Source of the DNA: a bacterium | GTDB taxonomy: Bacteria; UBP15; UBA6099 | DNA length: 61,952 nt | Assembly: GCA_029564595.1 (NCBI GenBank) | Contig: JAKQPS010000093.1 | Coordinates: forward strand, 1-61,952 | Reading direction: 5' to 3' | Shown here: positions 8,935 to 17,014 of the stretch, piece by piece | Layout of the letters: each line of letters begins with the position of its first letter | How positions within the stretch are numbered: the stretch's first letter is position 1 | Notes under the pieces: model-generated | What the model was told of the DNA's origin: nothing | Seen by the model: only the letters and a program-made list of their open reading frames with translations | The model's database searches: none | Made by a program: the position numbers and the translations under genes

Positions 8935-9131
8935 ACTTCAAGAGCGAGTTGCAGTTCGAGATGTAGAGGCGGGCGGACTTTGCGGGGCGTGAGTCGGCAT
9001 TCCATCCTTATGGCAACAGGATAGCGTCGTCGGTGGTCTTCTGTGATTGAGAAACGGGGGAAGCGCGTCGCCGCGAGCGCAGCTTTGGGTGTCGCCCGGG
9101 AAGGTACTTTTCAGAGGTTGCGGATTCGGGG

Positions 9132-10061
9132 TTATGTCGGCTGTTGCTGTGTTTTCCAGCGTTTGTGCTGCCACATCCACTGTTCGGGGCGAAGCCTTAT
9201 GACGCGCTCAATTTCCATTGCGCATGCCTGTGTGACCGCCAAGGCGTCGCGGTCTCTGTCGCCGGTGGGTTGAATCCCGATGGCGGGCCTGAAAACGACG
9301 CGGTGTTTCATATAGTCTTCCCTGACAATGAAGATGGGGATTATCGGAGCGCCGGTTATGGAGCTGAACAGGGCCGGGCCTTTGAAGGTCGAGGCGGGGC
9401 GTCCGAAAAAGTCCACAAAAACGCCTTCCGCAGCGTTCTGGTCGGCTATGAGAGCTACGATTTCGTTGCTGTTCAGCAGGGATATAATCTGCTTGAATAT
9501 CGGCTTGTCCCTCGGAACTGTCTTAATGCCTTTTTTCTCTCTTTGTTTTTGAATCACATCGTTGATGAGGCCGTCGTTCTGGTCGCGCCGCACGACTGTC
9601 AACGAGTAGCCGCGCGCGACGAGCGCCGCGCCCAGAAGCTCCCAGTTTCCGTAATGCCCTGAAAGCGCTATCACGCCTTTGTTCAGCGCAAGAGCTTCTT
9701 TGATATTTTCCTCGCCCTCGAAAGTCACCCGCTTCAGAATTTCCTTTGCGCTCATAGACGGAAAACGGATGAATTCAAAAATGTTCATCGCCATGTGCCG
9801 GTTGCAGCGCAAAGCGATATCTTGGATTTCGTCCGGGGACAGTTCGTCGCCGTAAGCCATTTCGAGGTGGTTGACCACCAGTTTGCGATTGCGGGGAACA
9901 AGCTTGTGGAGCGCTAGGCCGACCGCGTTTGCGAGCGTTTTATGGACTTTAAGCGGAAGGACGCGTATCAGGAGATAGACAAACAGCAACGCTGTCCTCG
10001 CCAGAAACCGAAAGATTTCATATTTTGCGGAAAACTGTTTTTGTTCGTCCGTGTCGCTCAA
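9132..10061 (-). CDS. lpxL: Lipid A biosynthesis acyltransferase (LpxL/HtrB family)
   Basis: Adds a secondary acyl chain to Kdo-lipid A at the inner membrane. The 309-residue length fits. After an N-terminal membrane helix (about 20-36) comes the acyltransferase catalytic HX4E motif, His136-Glu141 in GHYGNWE, then the family block VALIADQNA and VFVDFFGRPA. The frame opens at TTG 10061 with a poor ribosome site, so the exact start is uncertain. Its presence is direct evidence for LPS and hence an outer membrane. FdhE ends 54 bp upstream on the same strand; functional linkage is not expected. Confidence 0.9.
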   Translation of the reverse strand: MSDTDEQKQFSAKYEIFRFLARTALLFVYLLIRVLPLKVHKTLANAVGLALHKLVPRNRKLVVNHLEMAYGDELSPDEIQDIALRCNRHMAMNIFEFIRFPSMSAKEILKRVTFEGEENIKEALALNKGVIALSGHYGNWELLGAALVARGYSLTVVRRDQNDGLINDVIQKQREKKGIKTVPRDKPIFKQIISLLNSNEIVALIADQNAAEGVFVDFFGRPASTFKGPALFSSITGAPIIPIFIVREDYMKHRVVFRPAIGIQPTGDRDRDALAVTQACAMEIERVIRLRPEQWMWQHKRWKTQQQPT

Positions 10062-10115
10062 TCCAATTGTTCTTTCTTATGCCGGAACCTGCCGCCGCCG
10101 TGGTTGCGGGCGGGG

Positions 10116-10991
10116 TCAGTTCGAGTTGTCGAGGCCGCGCCAGCCGGGAGCCGGGGAGTAGCCTTCGCGCTGGGCGAGTATTTCAAGATGCGCGGCGGCG
10201 ATGGCTTCAAGGGCAATGTCCAGCTCGAACTTCTTTTTGCGCGTGTCGAGCATCCTGTGGTACTGTTTGCATTTCTCGCATGTGGCCGCCGTGTAGCAGT
10301 CCTCCACGCCGGGGCCTTCGGCCATAATGTATCCGAGCGTCCGAGGCTCTTCGTTGCCGCACAGGTGGCATCTGGTGCGTTTGTACAGCCACGAGGTCTC
10401 GCACGCGGAGCAGACGAGATGCCTGTGGCCTTCCTCGCGGACGAGCGCGGACATTGCGGCGATTCCTCCGCACACCGGGCATACGGCTTCGTAAACGCCG
10501 TCCTCGTTGTCGAGCAGCGCGCGCGCTCCCGCGACGTAGGCGTCCACGAACGGCCTCATCGCAAGAAACGAGATGAACGCAAGCTGCGGCGTCACTTCCT
10601 CCGTCGGTTCGGCGGAAACTCCGGCTCCGGCGGAGATGAACACGCGGAACGCGTTTCTGATGACGCCCGCGATGTCCTCGTCGGCAGTTTCAGCCGCGCG
10701 CTCTACGTCCTCTTCCGCTTCGACGTTTTCGATGAACGTCTTGCAGAGGGAGCGGAAGAGAGGCGCGGCGGCGTTCCAGTCAAGCTCGGTCTCTCCGAGC
10801 GCGATGAAAGGATAAGGGCCTTTAGCCGCAGCCGCAGGGGGAGCGAACGGCTCGCCGAAATCCGACGCGTCGCAGCTATCGTACGCGTCGAGTATTTTCG
10901 AGTAGAAATCCAGCGGCTCCCGGAGGTCTTCGCGGGCCACCTTCAACTGAGCAATTCTCGTTTTGAGGTCGGAAATTTTCTCTTTGTTCAT
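10116..10991 (-). CDS. fdhE: Formate dehydrogenase accessory protein FdhE
   Basis: FdhE binds iron through rubredoxin-like Cys pairs and is needed for maturation of exported molybdo/tungsto-formate dehydrogenases. The 291-residue protein has the expected four C-terminal Cys pairs: CPVCGG, CSAC, CHLCGNEE and CEKC. The stretch GYSPAPGWRGL at the end is also family-typical. No formate dehydrogenase structural gene lies in this window. The presence of fdhE predicts a respiratory formate dehydrogenase elsewhere in the genome. Confidence 0.88.
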   Translation of the reverse strand: MNKEKISDLKTRIAQLKVAREDLREPLDFYSKILDAYDSCDASDFGEPFAPPAAAAKGPYPFIALGETELDWNAAAPLFRSLCKTFIENVEAEEDVERAAETADEDIAGVIRNAFRVFISAGAGVSAEPTEEVTPQLAFISFLAMRPFVDAYVAGARALLDNEDGVYEAVCPVCGGIAAMSALVREEGHRHLVCSACETSWLYKRTRCHLCGNEEPRTLGYIMAEGPGVEDCYTAATCEKCKQYHRMLDTRKKKFELDIALEAIAAAHLEILAQREGYSPAPGWRGLDNSN

Positions 10992-11104
10992 ATCGTCATC
11001 CTTGTTTAGTAGTAGTCAGCAACGCTTTGCGGGCCGCCCCGCGCCGGGACATTATAACGGACACATGGAGAATGCCGCAAGGAATGGAGATAGAGACGAG
11101 CGGG

Positions 11105-11884
11105 CTACCATCCGCCGGAGGCTCCGCCGCCGCCGCTCATGCCGCCCCCGAAACCGCCGAAGCCGCCCCCGAAACCGCCCCTGCCGCCGCTCGACCAGCC
11201 GCCGCCCCTGCCTGCTCCGGACAACAGCAGCATTAAGAAAAGGCTCGGATTGGTGATGAACAAGATGAGAAGAAAAACGCCCACCACGCCCATAAAGATC
11301 ATCTGTAGGAGACTGAACTTCTGAGGCAGCCCGCTGCCCGGCCCGCTCGCGGGAGCCGCGTTCAGGTCGAACTCTTCAGGGGCAATGCCGTATTCTTCCA
11401 GAACGATGGCGGCGAGCGCCTCGACACCGGCGCTTATTCCGCCTGAATAGTCTCCCTGCTTGAACGGCGGCGCGATTATCTCGTCGATAATGAATTTCGA
11501 TTCGGCGTCCGTCACCGCGCCTTCCAGCCCGTAGCCGACTTCGATTCTGATTTTTCTCTCGCTCATTGCGACGACAAGCAGGACCCCGTTGTCTTCGCCC
11601 TTTTGCCCGACGCCCCACCGCTCGAACATCTTGACCGCGTATTCCTCGATATAGGAATCGCCTATGGTGTCAACCACGGCGACCGCAATCTGAGCGGAAG
11701 TCCTTTGGTCGAGCGCGGCGAGCATGTTGTCGAGGCGGGAGCGAGCGGCGGGGTCCATCACGCCCGCGAAATCGTTGACATAGCCGGACGGCCTGTCCTG
11801 CGCGAACGCGGAGGCGCATAGAACCGTCAGCGCTATCGCCAGAACCGCCGTCGCGGCGGCTCGTTGCATTCTCGCGGCCTTCAT
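11105..11884 (-). CDS. TPM-domain membrane protein with Gly-rich tail (YgcG-like)
   Basis: An exported 259-residue protein. A signal peptide at residues 1-28 ends in ASAFAQ. It is followed by a TPM domain (about 30-160) with VNDFAGVMD near the start and IEVGYGLEGAVTDAES in the middle. A transmembrane helix lies at about 195-222. The tail is almost wholly Gly/Ser with scattered Trp and Phe (GGFGGGFGGFGGG). The family is common in bacteria; proposed roles are in membrane-protein quality control or phosphatase activity, but the function is unsettled. Its ATG overlaps the upstream gene stop by 4 nt, so the two are co-translated. Confidence 0.85.
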   Translation of the reverse strand: MKAARMQRAAATAVLAIALTVLCASAFAQDRPSGYVNDFAGVMDPAARSRLDNMLAALDQRTSAQIAVAVVDTIGDSYIEEYAVKMFERWGVGQKGEDNGVLLVVAMSERKIRIEVGYGLEGAVTDAESKFIIDEIIAPPFKQGDYSGGISAGVEALAAIVLEEYGIAPEEFDLNAAPASGPGSGLPQKFSLLQMIFMGVVGVFLLILFITNPSLFLMLLLSGAGRGGGWSSGGRGGFGGGFGGFGGGMSGGGGASGGW

Positions 11885-12651
11885 CCGCCCACTTCCATTT
11901 TATCGACGAATTCCGTCAGAGAGTCCAACTCAGTCAGGTAAGACTGAAACACGGTCTCAAGTTTTCCTGCGGGAGCCTTTGTTTTTGATTTTTTCATGGC
12001 CGCAAGTTCGCGGAAGGCGGAGAGCTTGAATCCGGCGAGGCTCTCGACGCCAGCGATGACCGAGTCCGGGTCCCCCGCGCCCGCAGCCGGAGAGCCTGCC
12101 AACCGCAGAATGTTTCTGAATATTGTGGCGAACGTGGAGAGGGTGCTTTCAAGAAACGGCTGGAACTTTGCGGGTTTCGAACCGATTTCCAGAGAAGCCT
12201 GAATAAGTCGAAGCCTTTTGCCGCGCAGATTTTCCTCGATCTGCAAGCGCAGGTTTTCGAGCGAGATGGGGATTTTTCCCGCGGGATTCTCGCCGTAGAA
12301 CGCGACGCTCCTCTCTTTCCATTCGAGGAATTCCATAGGGAAGACGTCCGCCGAGCCGGAGATGAAAGCGCGGTCGGTCACGACCGGTCTGGCGCGGAGT
12401 TTCTTCATCCAGCGGTCGAACACCGGGCGGAGCGCGTTGAGCAGCGCGACATCCACTATGTCGAAAACCATGAAGATGTTCACGTCTGATTTGCCGGGCA
12501 CGTATGAAGGCCCGGCGGCGCTGCCGAAGAGGACGGCGGCGTCAAGGGTCTTTCCCGCCGAGCGCGCGGCCTCGATAGTCTGCTCCGCAAGCGGTCCGAG
12601 CATGGCCGCAAGTTCTTTTCTTATTCCGTCAGTTTTGACAAGGGCGGTCAT
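11881..12651 (-). CDS. Nucleotidyltransferase-fold protein
   Basis: A 256-residue protein whose N-terminal third resembles the minimal nucleotidyltransferase fold: LFGSAAGPSYVPGKSDVN matches the GS-x(9-13)-D-x-(D/N) pattern. The second metal-ligand position is Asn instead of Asp, so catalysis is doubtful. The remainder is mostly alpha-helical with Lys/Ala-rich stretches and resembles the helical half of kanamycin-nucleotidyltransferase-like proteins. GGAGG at 6 nt fixes the ATG. It overlaps the TPM gene by 4 nt, and this pairing suggests a shared function I cannot name. Confidence 0.6.
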   Translation of the reverse strand: MTALVKTDGIRKELAAMLGPLAEQTIEAARSAGKTLDAAVLFGSAAGPSYVPGKSDVNIFMVFDIVDVALLNALRPVFDRWMKKLRARPVVTDRAFISGSADVFPMEFLEWKERSVAFYGENPAGKIPISLENLRLQIEENLRGKRLRLIQASLEIGSKPAKFQPFLESTLSTFATIFRNILRLAGSPAAGAGDPDSVIAGVESLAGFKLSAFRELAAMKKSKTKAPAGKLETVFQSYLTELDSLTEFVDKMEVGG

Positions 12652-12717
12652 CAGCCACCTCCGTTACGCTTCAAGAGAGACATTATAGCACAAAACCGGG
12701 GCCTCCGGAGCGGACGG

Positions 12718-14157
12718 TCAGAAGGCTAGCTTTCCGGGTTGCGGTTCGGCAAACATGTGCCGATCGACGAAAACGCGCATTTTAGGCTCCGTCTCCGCCG
12801 GGTCGTCCACCGGGAACGAGCAAGCGGTGTCCACGCAGGCGAAAAGAGTCGGCTTCGGGCGCGCGGAATAAGGGAGCCGCTCCAGAATCGCGGCGTCAAG
12901 CTCCGGGTCCACCGTCATGACGAGCTTGAGAGGCTCGAAGAATTTTAGAGCGGACGAGCGCATCGCGGCGGTGGCGGGGTCTTTCTTCGAGCCTACCACC
13001 ACCATCATCAAAGGCTTGTGCTCCATCCTGAATAGAGTCTCCCTGCCGAGCGCCGAAAAAAGTTCGGTGGAAGACATTGCTTTCATAGTTGCGACCAACG
13101 CGTCGGCGCGCGTCTTGTAGTCTTCATTGTCCGTCAGCAAATATAAGTCTGAGAGGACGGAAACGACAACGAGATTCGAGAACGAATCTGAGGAACACGC
13201 GGTCGCGCCGCCGCCGCTTGAGGCCGCGCCTTCGTACAGAGAGAACTCTGGCGCGTCCGCGCGCCTGAAGTTTTTATGGATAAGCGCGGCGACCGCCTCG
13301 GCCTTGTCGAGGAACCTCGTCTCGCCCGTGGTTTGATAGGCCTCGATGAGAGCGCGGGCGAGCAGCGCGTTGTCTGCAAGTCTCGATTCGGAGAAATCCG
13401 ACTTTTCGCCTTGGGGCGGTATTACCCGCGCGGCCCCGAAGTCGTCGCTCCAAGCGTCGCTGAGGATTTTTTCCACGGCGGCGAGGGCGGCGGTCTCAAC
13501 CGCCGGGCGGGACAGAACATCGGACGCGCGGAGCAGCGCGGCGGCTGCGGCGGCGTTATCCGCGACGCGCATCGTTTTGTCCCGCGCGGGCATCCCGATT
13601 TTTCTTCGGGCGGAGTCCGGGAGCTTGTAGAACTCTTCGCCCGACATCTCGCCATCCGGCCCCATCAGGCCGGATTCCTGCGCGGCGTAGAACCCGCCTT
13701 GCGGGTCGGCAAGAAAAGCGACGGCATAGTCCGCCGCCGCCGCGGCCGCCGCCCGCTCCGGGCTTCCTGTCGCCGCCGAAGCGTCCGCCAGAACCTTGGC
13801 GGCAAGCGCGCTTTCAATCAGTATCTTTCTTTTCGATGCGCCTGTGGCGTCCGCAAAATCGAACACGCCGCCCCACTCTGCGTCCGCCCTGCTTTCAATA
13901 AGTCCCATCAATTCATTAACCGACCTCAGAACATCGTCTTTTTTTTCTTTGCGGTATACGAGCGTTTCGAAAGAAAGCTCGCTGAAGACCTCCGGAACAG
14001 CGACCCCGCAAGCGTCCGCGACTGATGCGGCCGGCGCGTTCGGCAACGGCTTTTCAGGAGGCGGAAAATCAGCGCCGCGTCCCCGGCATCCTGTGAAAAG
14101 CAGGGAAGTGACCGCTAGCATAATGGCGAAAGCAAAGTTTGCGGATGGCAATTTCAT
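12718..14157 (-). CDS. Lipoprotein resembling C-terminal part of YyaL/SPATA20
   Basis: The 479-residue protein begins with a lipoprotein signal (hydrophobic core, then FTGC, Cys about residue 22), so it is probably membrane-anchored on the periplasmic side. The body is alpha-helical with repeating Ala-rich hairpins, like the (alpha/alpha) barrel of YyaL/SPATA20 (thioredoxin-domain DUF255 proteins). It includes GGFYAAQESG, the helix pair ADNALLARALIEAY, and an end segment with CVDTACSFPVDDPAE that matches the family C-terminus. The N-terminal thioredoxin domain of that family is absent here, but the gene just upstream encodes one separately. ATG 14157 has GGAG at 5 nt; the 53-residue upstream extension is spurious. 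It is last in the ccdA cassette. Confidence 0.72.
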   Translation of the reverse strand: MKLPSANFAFAIMLAVTSLLFTGCRGRGADFPPPEKPLPNAPAASVADACGVAVPEVFSELSFETLVYRKEKKDDVLRSVNELMGLIESRADAEWGGVFDFADATGASKRKILIESALAAKVLADASAATGSPERAAAAAAADYAVAFLADPQGGFYAAQESGLMGPDGEMSGEEFYKLPDSARRKIGMPARDKTMRVADNAAAAAALLRASDVLSRPAVETAALAAVEKILSDAWSDDFGAARVIPPQGEKSDFSESRLADNALLARALIEAYQTTGETRFLDKAEAVAALIHKNFRRADAPEFSLYEGAASSGGGATACSSDSFSNLVVVSVLSDLYLLTDNEDYKTRADALVATMKAMSSTELFSALGRETLFRMEHKPLMMVVVGSKKDPATAAMRSSALKFFEPLKLVMTVDPELDAAILERLPYSARPKPTLFACVDTACSFPVDDPAETEPKMRVFVDRHMFAEPQPGKLAF

Positions 14158-14176
14158 AACGTCTCCTTGCGGGCGA

Positions 14177-14725
14177 TCAGTCAGACGCCGGAGGCATTCC
14201 CTGCGGAGGCATCTGAGGCATGCCATCGGGCGGCATGTCGCCGGACGGCATCCCGTGAGGCGGCATCTGGGGCATTCCCTGAGGCGATTTGCCGCGCTGG
14301 AACAGGACGCCCTCAAACGAGTTGCGAAGAGCCGCCGCGTTTATCATGCCCGTCTGAGAATCGAAAGGCTCTCCGTCCGCATTGACCCAGAACAGGGCGG
14401 GCAGCGCGGTCACATCGAAGAACTCGACGAGCGCCTCCGACCGAGGGTCGTTGGCGTCGATATGCGCGAACTGTATCCTGTCTCCGAACTCGGCTTCGAG
14501 CTTTTCCAAGTCGGGTTTGATTATCGCGCAAATTTTACAGTCTTCAGAATAGAAGTTCAGAAACACCGGCCTGCCGTCAAGCTCAGGCAATTCAAACTGG
14601 TCGGGAGCAGCGGGAGCGTGCGCAGTGTCAGCGGTGTTTTTGCCTGCGAACATCGGGGCGGCCACCAGAAGCGCGGCGATGAAGAAGAACACAGCGAAGG
14701 CGGCTGTTTTTTTTCCTGCGGTCAC
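14177..14725 (-). CDS. Exported thioredoxin-fold protein with Met-Pro-rich tail
   Basis: A 182-residue protein with an N-terminal signal or anchor helix (about 8-27). A thioredoxin fold follows, with redox pair Cys63-Cys66 in YSEDCKIC and the cis-proline region TALPALFW. Thioredoxin folds of this kind, when exported, receive electrons from CcdA/DsbD. The last 34 residues (149-182) are an unusual tail of repeated G-M-P, M-P-P and D-M-P-P units with seven Met and one His. The start is GTG at 14725 with AGAGGTG just upstream, 4 nt after the stop of the TlpA-like gene. It lies 19 bp before the YyaL-like lipoprotein gene. Confidence 0.85.
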   Translation of the reverse strand: MTAGKKTAAFAVFFFIAALLVAAPMFAGKNTADTAHAPAAPDQFELPELDGRPVFLNFYSEDCKICAIIKPDLEKLEAEFGDRIQFAHIDANDPRSEALVEFFDVTALPALFWVNADGEPFDSQTGMINAAALRNSFEGVLFQRGKSPQGMPQMPPHGMPSGDMPPDGMPQMPPQGMPPASD

Positions 14726-14729
14726 GGGG

Positions 14730-15248
14730 TCACCTCTTATAGTGGTTTTTCAGTATGTTCTGAATCACGGCGTCCGGCGGAGGCGCGGGGTCGTAATAAA
14801 TCACGTTTCCATCCGCGTCTGCGAGTATATTCAGGGGAAGACCGTAGAGTTTGGCTATCTTGTGGGCGGTGGAGCCGTCGGGGTCGTGAAGGATAGGATA
14901 TTCCACCCCGTTATTGCTGAGGAACTTGTCGCGCGCGCCCGGCGGGTCTCCGACGTTCACCCCGAAAACCGCCAGCCCCTCGTCCTCGTATTCAGAGTAA
15001 ATCCGGTTGATTTCAGGAACCTCGGTGGCGCAGACGGAACACCAGCTCGCGAAGAAAGTGACCAGCATCGGAGCGCCCGCTGAGAATTCCGACAGAGATA
15101 CCTTGTTTCCTTCAAGGTCGAGAAAAACGGCGGAGGTGTCCAGCTTGGAAACGCCTTGGCTGTCGAACTTGGCCGGACAGCCGCCGCATAGACAGACGGC
15201 CAGAGCGAGCGCGCCGACGGCCTTCAACTCCCTTGCTCGCAATTTCAT
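14730..15248 (-). CDS. TlpA/ResA-like thiol-disulfide lipoprotein
   Basis: A 172-residue periplasmic thioredoxin of the TlpA/ResA/DsbE class. The lipoprotein signal ends in CLCGGC. The redox-active site is FFASWCSVCATEVPEI, with the Glu-Val-Pro after the second Cys that is typical of this class. Further on are the central insertion VGDPPGARDKFLSNNG and the cis-proline LYGLPLN. Such proteins reduce apocytochrome c or other disulfides outside the cytoplasm, using electrons passed through CcdA. It is 43 bp downstream of ccdA and 4 bp upstream of the second thioredoxin gene. Confidence 0.9.
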   Translation of the reverse strand: MKLRARELKAVGALALAVCLCGGCPAKFDSQGVSKLDTSAVFLDLEGNKVSLSEFSAGAPMLVTFFASWCSVCATEVPEINRIYSEYEDEGLAVFGVNVGDPPGARDKFLSNNGVEYPILHDPDGSTAHKIAKLYGLPLNILADADGNVIYYDPAPPPDAVIQNILKNHYKR

Positions 15249-15291
15249 ATATTTCCCCCGGAGAATATTATGTCCGCGCCCGAGCGCGGCC

Positions 15292-16005
15292 CTAAAAAAG
15301 CATGACAGCCGCTTTATATCCGAACCAGATTCCGGCGGCGATAAGAGCGACGCCGAAGAGCCATTTGACGGCGAGCATCCAGCGGCCCGACTTGGGAAGC
15401 GCGGCGAGCGCTCCGGCGCTCGCCCCTACAACCGCCAGCAGCAGGCCCATCCCCAGCGCGAACACGAACAGCAGAGACGCCCCGTACGCGACGTTGCCGG
15501 TCGTGGCTACCAGAGTAAGAATCGCCATCACGACTGGGGCCGTGCATGGCGTTGAAACAAGGCTGGACACCACGCCCACCATAAACGCCCCGGCGTATCC
15601 CCCCGCGCCCCCGCCCGCTGAAAGCTTCGCCATAAATCCCGGCATGGGCAGCGAAAACACGTCCAGCATGCTCAATCCGAGCAGGACGAAAAAGACCGCT
15701 ATGAAAAGATTAAGATACGGGTTGCCCGCCCAGCTTCCGAAGATAACGCCGGACAAGGCCGCCGCCGCGCCCAGCGCCGAATACATCAGGGCGAGGCCGA
15801 GAATGTAGCACGCGGAAAGCCCGACGCTGCGCCGGAACGACCCGCGCGCGCCTCTGCCGCCCAGATACGCCGCCGTTATGGGTATCATGGGATACACGCA
15901 CGGCGTCAGGCTTGTCAGCAGGCCCGCCGCGAACGCCGCCGCGAACGCGAGCAACGGCGCGTCCGTCACGTGCCGGAAAAAACCATCCGCAAAACTTTCC
16001 AACAT
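15292..16005 (-). CDS. ccdA: CcdA-type transmembrane electron carrier
   Basis: A 237-residue inner-membrane protein of the CcdA/DsbD-beta family, which moves reducing equivalents from cytoplasmic thioredoxin to periplasmic thiol proteins. It has six hydrophobic helices. The two intramembrane redox cysteines lie in the expected contexts LTSLTPCVYPM (helix 1) and SSLVSTPCTAPVV (helix 4). It heads a four-gene cassette reading leftward: ccdA, TlpA-like, thioredoxin, YyaL-like lipoprotein. No cytochrome c gene is in the window, so the client need not be a cytochrome. Confidence 0.9.
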   Translation of the reverse strand: MLESFADGFFRHVTDAPLLAFAAAFAAGLLTSLTPCVYPMIPITAAYLGGRGARGSFRRSVGLSACYILGLALMYSALGAAAALSGVIFGSWAGNPYLNLFIAVFFVLLGLSMLDVFSLPMPGFMAKLSAGGGAGGYAGAFMVGVVSSLVSTPCTAPVVMAILTLVATTGNVAYGASLLFVFALGMGLLLAVVGASAGALAALPKSGRWMLAVKWLFGVALIAAGIWFGYKAAVMLF

Positions 16006-16314
16006 CCCTTGAGTGTCCCCGCCCGCGCGCGGCTCTGTGTCCGCTGCAATATGTTTTGTAGTATATAGTCCATAACAATTGTGTTCAATACGATATGACA
16101 GACCGCGCGCGCCGGCGAGAAACGCGGATTATGCCTGCGTCGCAATTGACTTCCGGGGTCGCGATGATATAATTAAAAGAAACCGGGAGATTTGAACACA
16201 GAAAAATCCGGTCGGACACAGTCCCCGCAGAGGGGACTTTTCATTTGCGCGGAAACTTTTTCCGTCATCCGAAAACAACTGGCTGAAACCGGAGATTCCG
16301 GACGGGGAGGACGC
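16006..16314. other. Divergent intergenic region ccdA / transaldolase
   Basis: A 309-bp gap between leftward ccdA and rightward tal. It contains AT-rich stretches (around 16045-16080 and 16160-16190) suitable for two promoters. The rightward frame open through it lacks a ribosome site until ATG 16315. No repeat or RNA gene was seen. Confidence 0.4.
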
Positions 16315-16971
16315 ATGAAATTTTTCTTGGACACGGCAAACATTGAACAGATAAAGGAAATAAACGACCTCGGACAACTCGACGGGGTGACGACGAACCC
16401 GACGCTGATCGCAAGGGAAAAAGCGGGGTTCAGGCAGAGGATAGAAGAGATATGCGCGGTGGTGAAAGGCCCTGTAAGCGCGGAAGTGGTGGCGCTGGAC
16501 TACGAGGGCATGATGAAAGAGGCGCGCGAAGTGGCGTCTTGGGCGGAGAACGTGGTGGTGAAGATACCGATGACGCCCGCCGGGATGAAAGCCACTAAAG
16601 CGCTGGCGCAGGAAGGCATAAGCGTGAACGCCACGCTGATATTCTCGCTTCCGCAGGCGCTCATCGCCGCCAAAGCCGGGGCGGCTTTCATCAGCCCGTT
16701 CATCGGCAGGATCGACGACATCGGGCAGGACGGCATGGAACTCGTCGCCGACTGCGTCAGCATGGTGGACAACTTCATGTTCGACAGCGAGATAATCGCG
16801 GCCAGCATCCGGGGCCTGCCGCATGTCATCGAGTCAATCCGATGCCGCGCGCATATCGCCACCGTGCCCTACTCGACGCTGATGTCGCTGTTCAAGCACC
16901 CGCTGACGGACAAAGGGATAGATTCTTTCATGAAAGACTGGAACTCGGCGAACCTCGGAAAGATAATCTGA
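16315..16971 (+). CDS. tal: Transaldolase / fructose-6-phosphate aldolase family
   Basis: The 218-residue length is that of the small transaldolase/FSA (TalC) subfamily, a decameric class I aldolase of the pentose phosphate pathway. It starts MKFFLDTANIEQIKEIN, carries GVTTNPTLIAREK, and has the Schiff-base lysine Lys83 in VVVKIPMT. GGAGG precedes the ATG by 4 nt, so the 41-residue upstream extension is rejected. The sequence does not separate transaldolase from F6P aldolase activity. The HAD phosphatase gene follows 43 bp later. Confidence 0.92.
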   Translation: MKFFLDTANIEQIKEINDLGQLDGVTTNPTLIAREKAGFRQRIEEICAVVKGPVSAEVVALDYEGMMKEAREVASWAENVVVKIPMTPAGMKATKALAQEGISVNATLIFSLPQALIAAKAGAAFISPFIGRIDDIGQDGMELVADCVSMVDNFMFDSEIIAASIRGLPHVIESIRCRAHIATVPYSTLMSLFKHPLTDKGIDSFMKDWNSANLGKII

Positions 16972-17014
16972 AGGAACCGGGACAAGGGGCGCGCATCGGA
17001 CGCGCCAAGATTAT

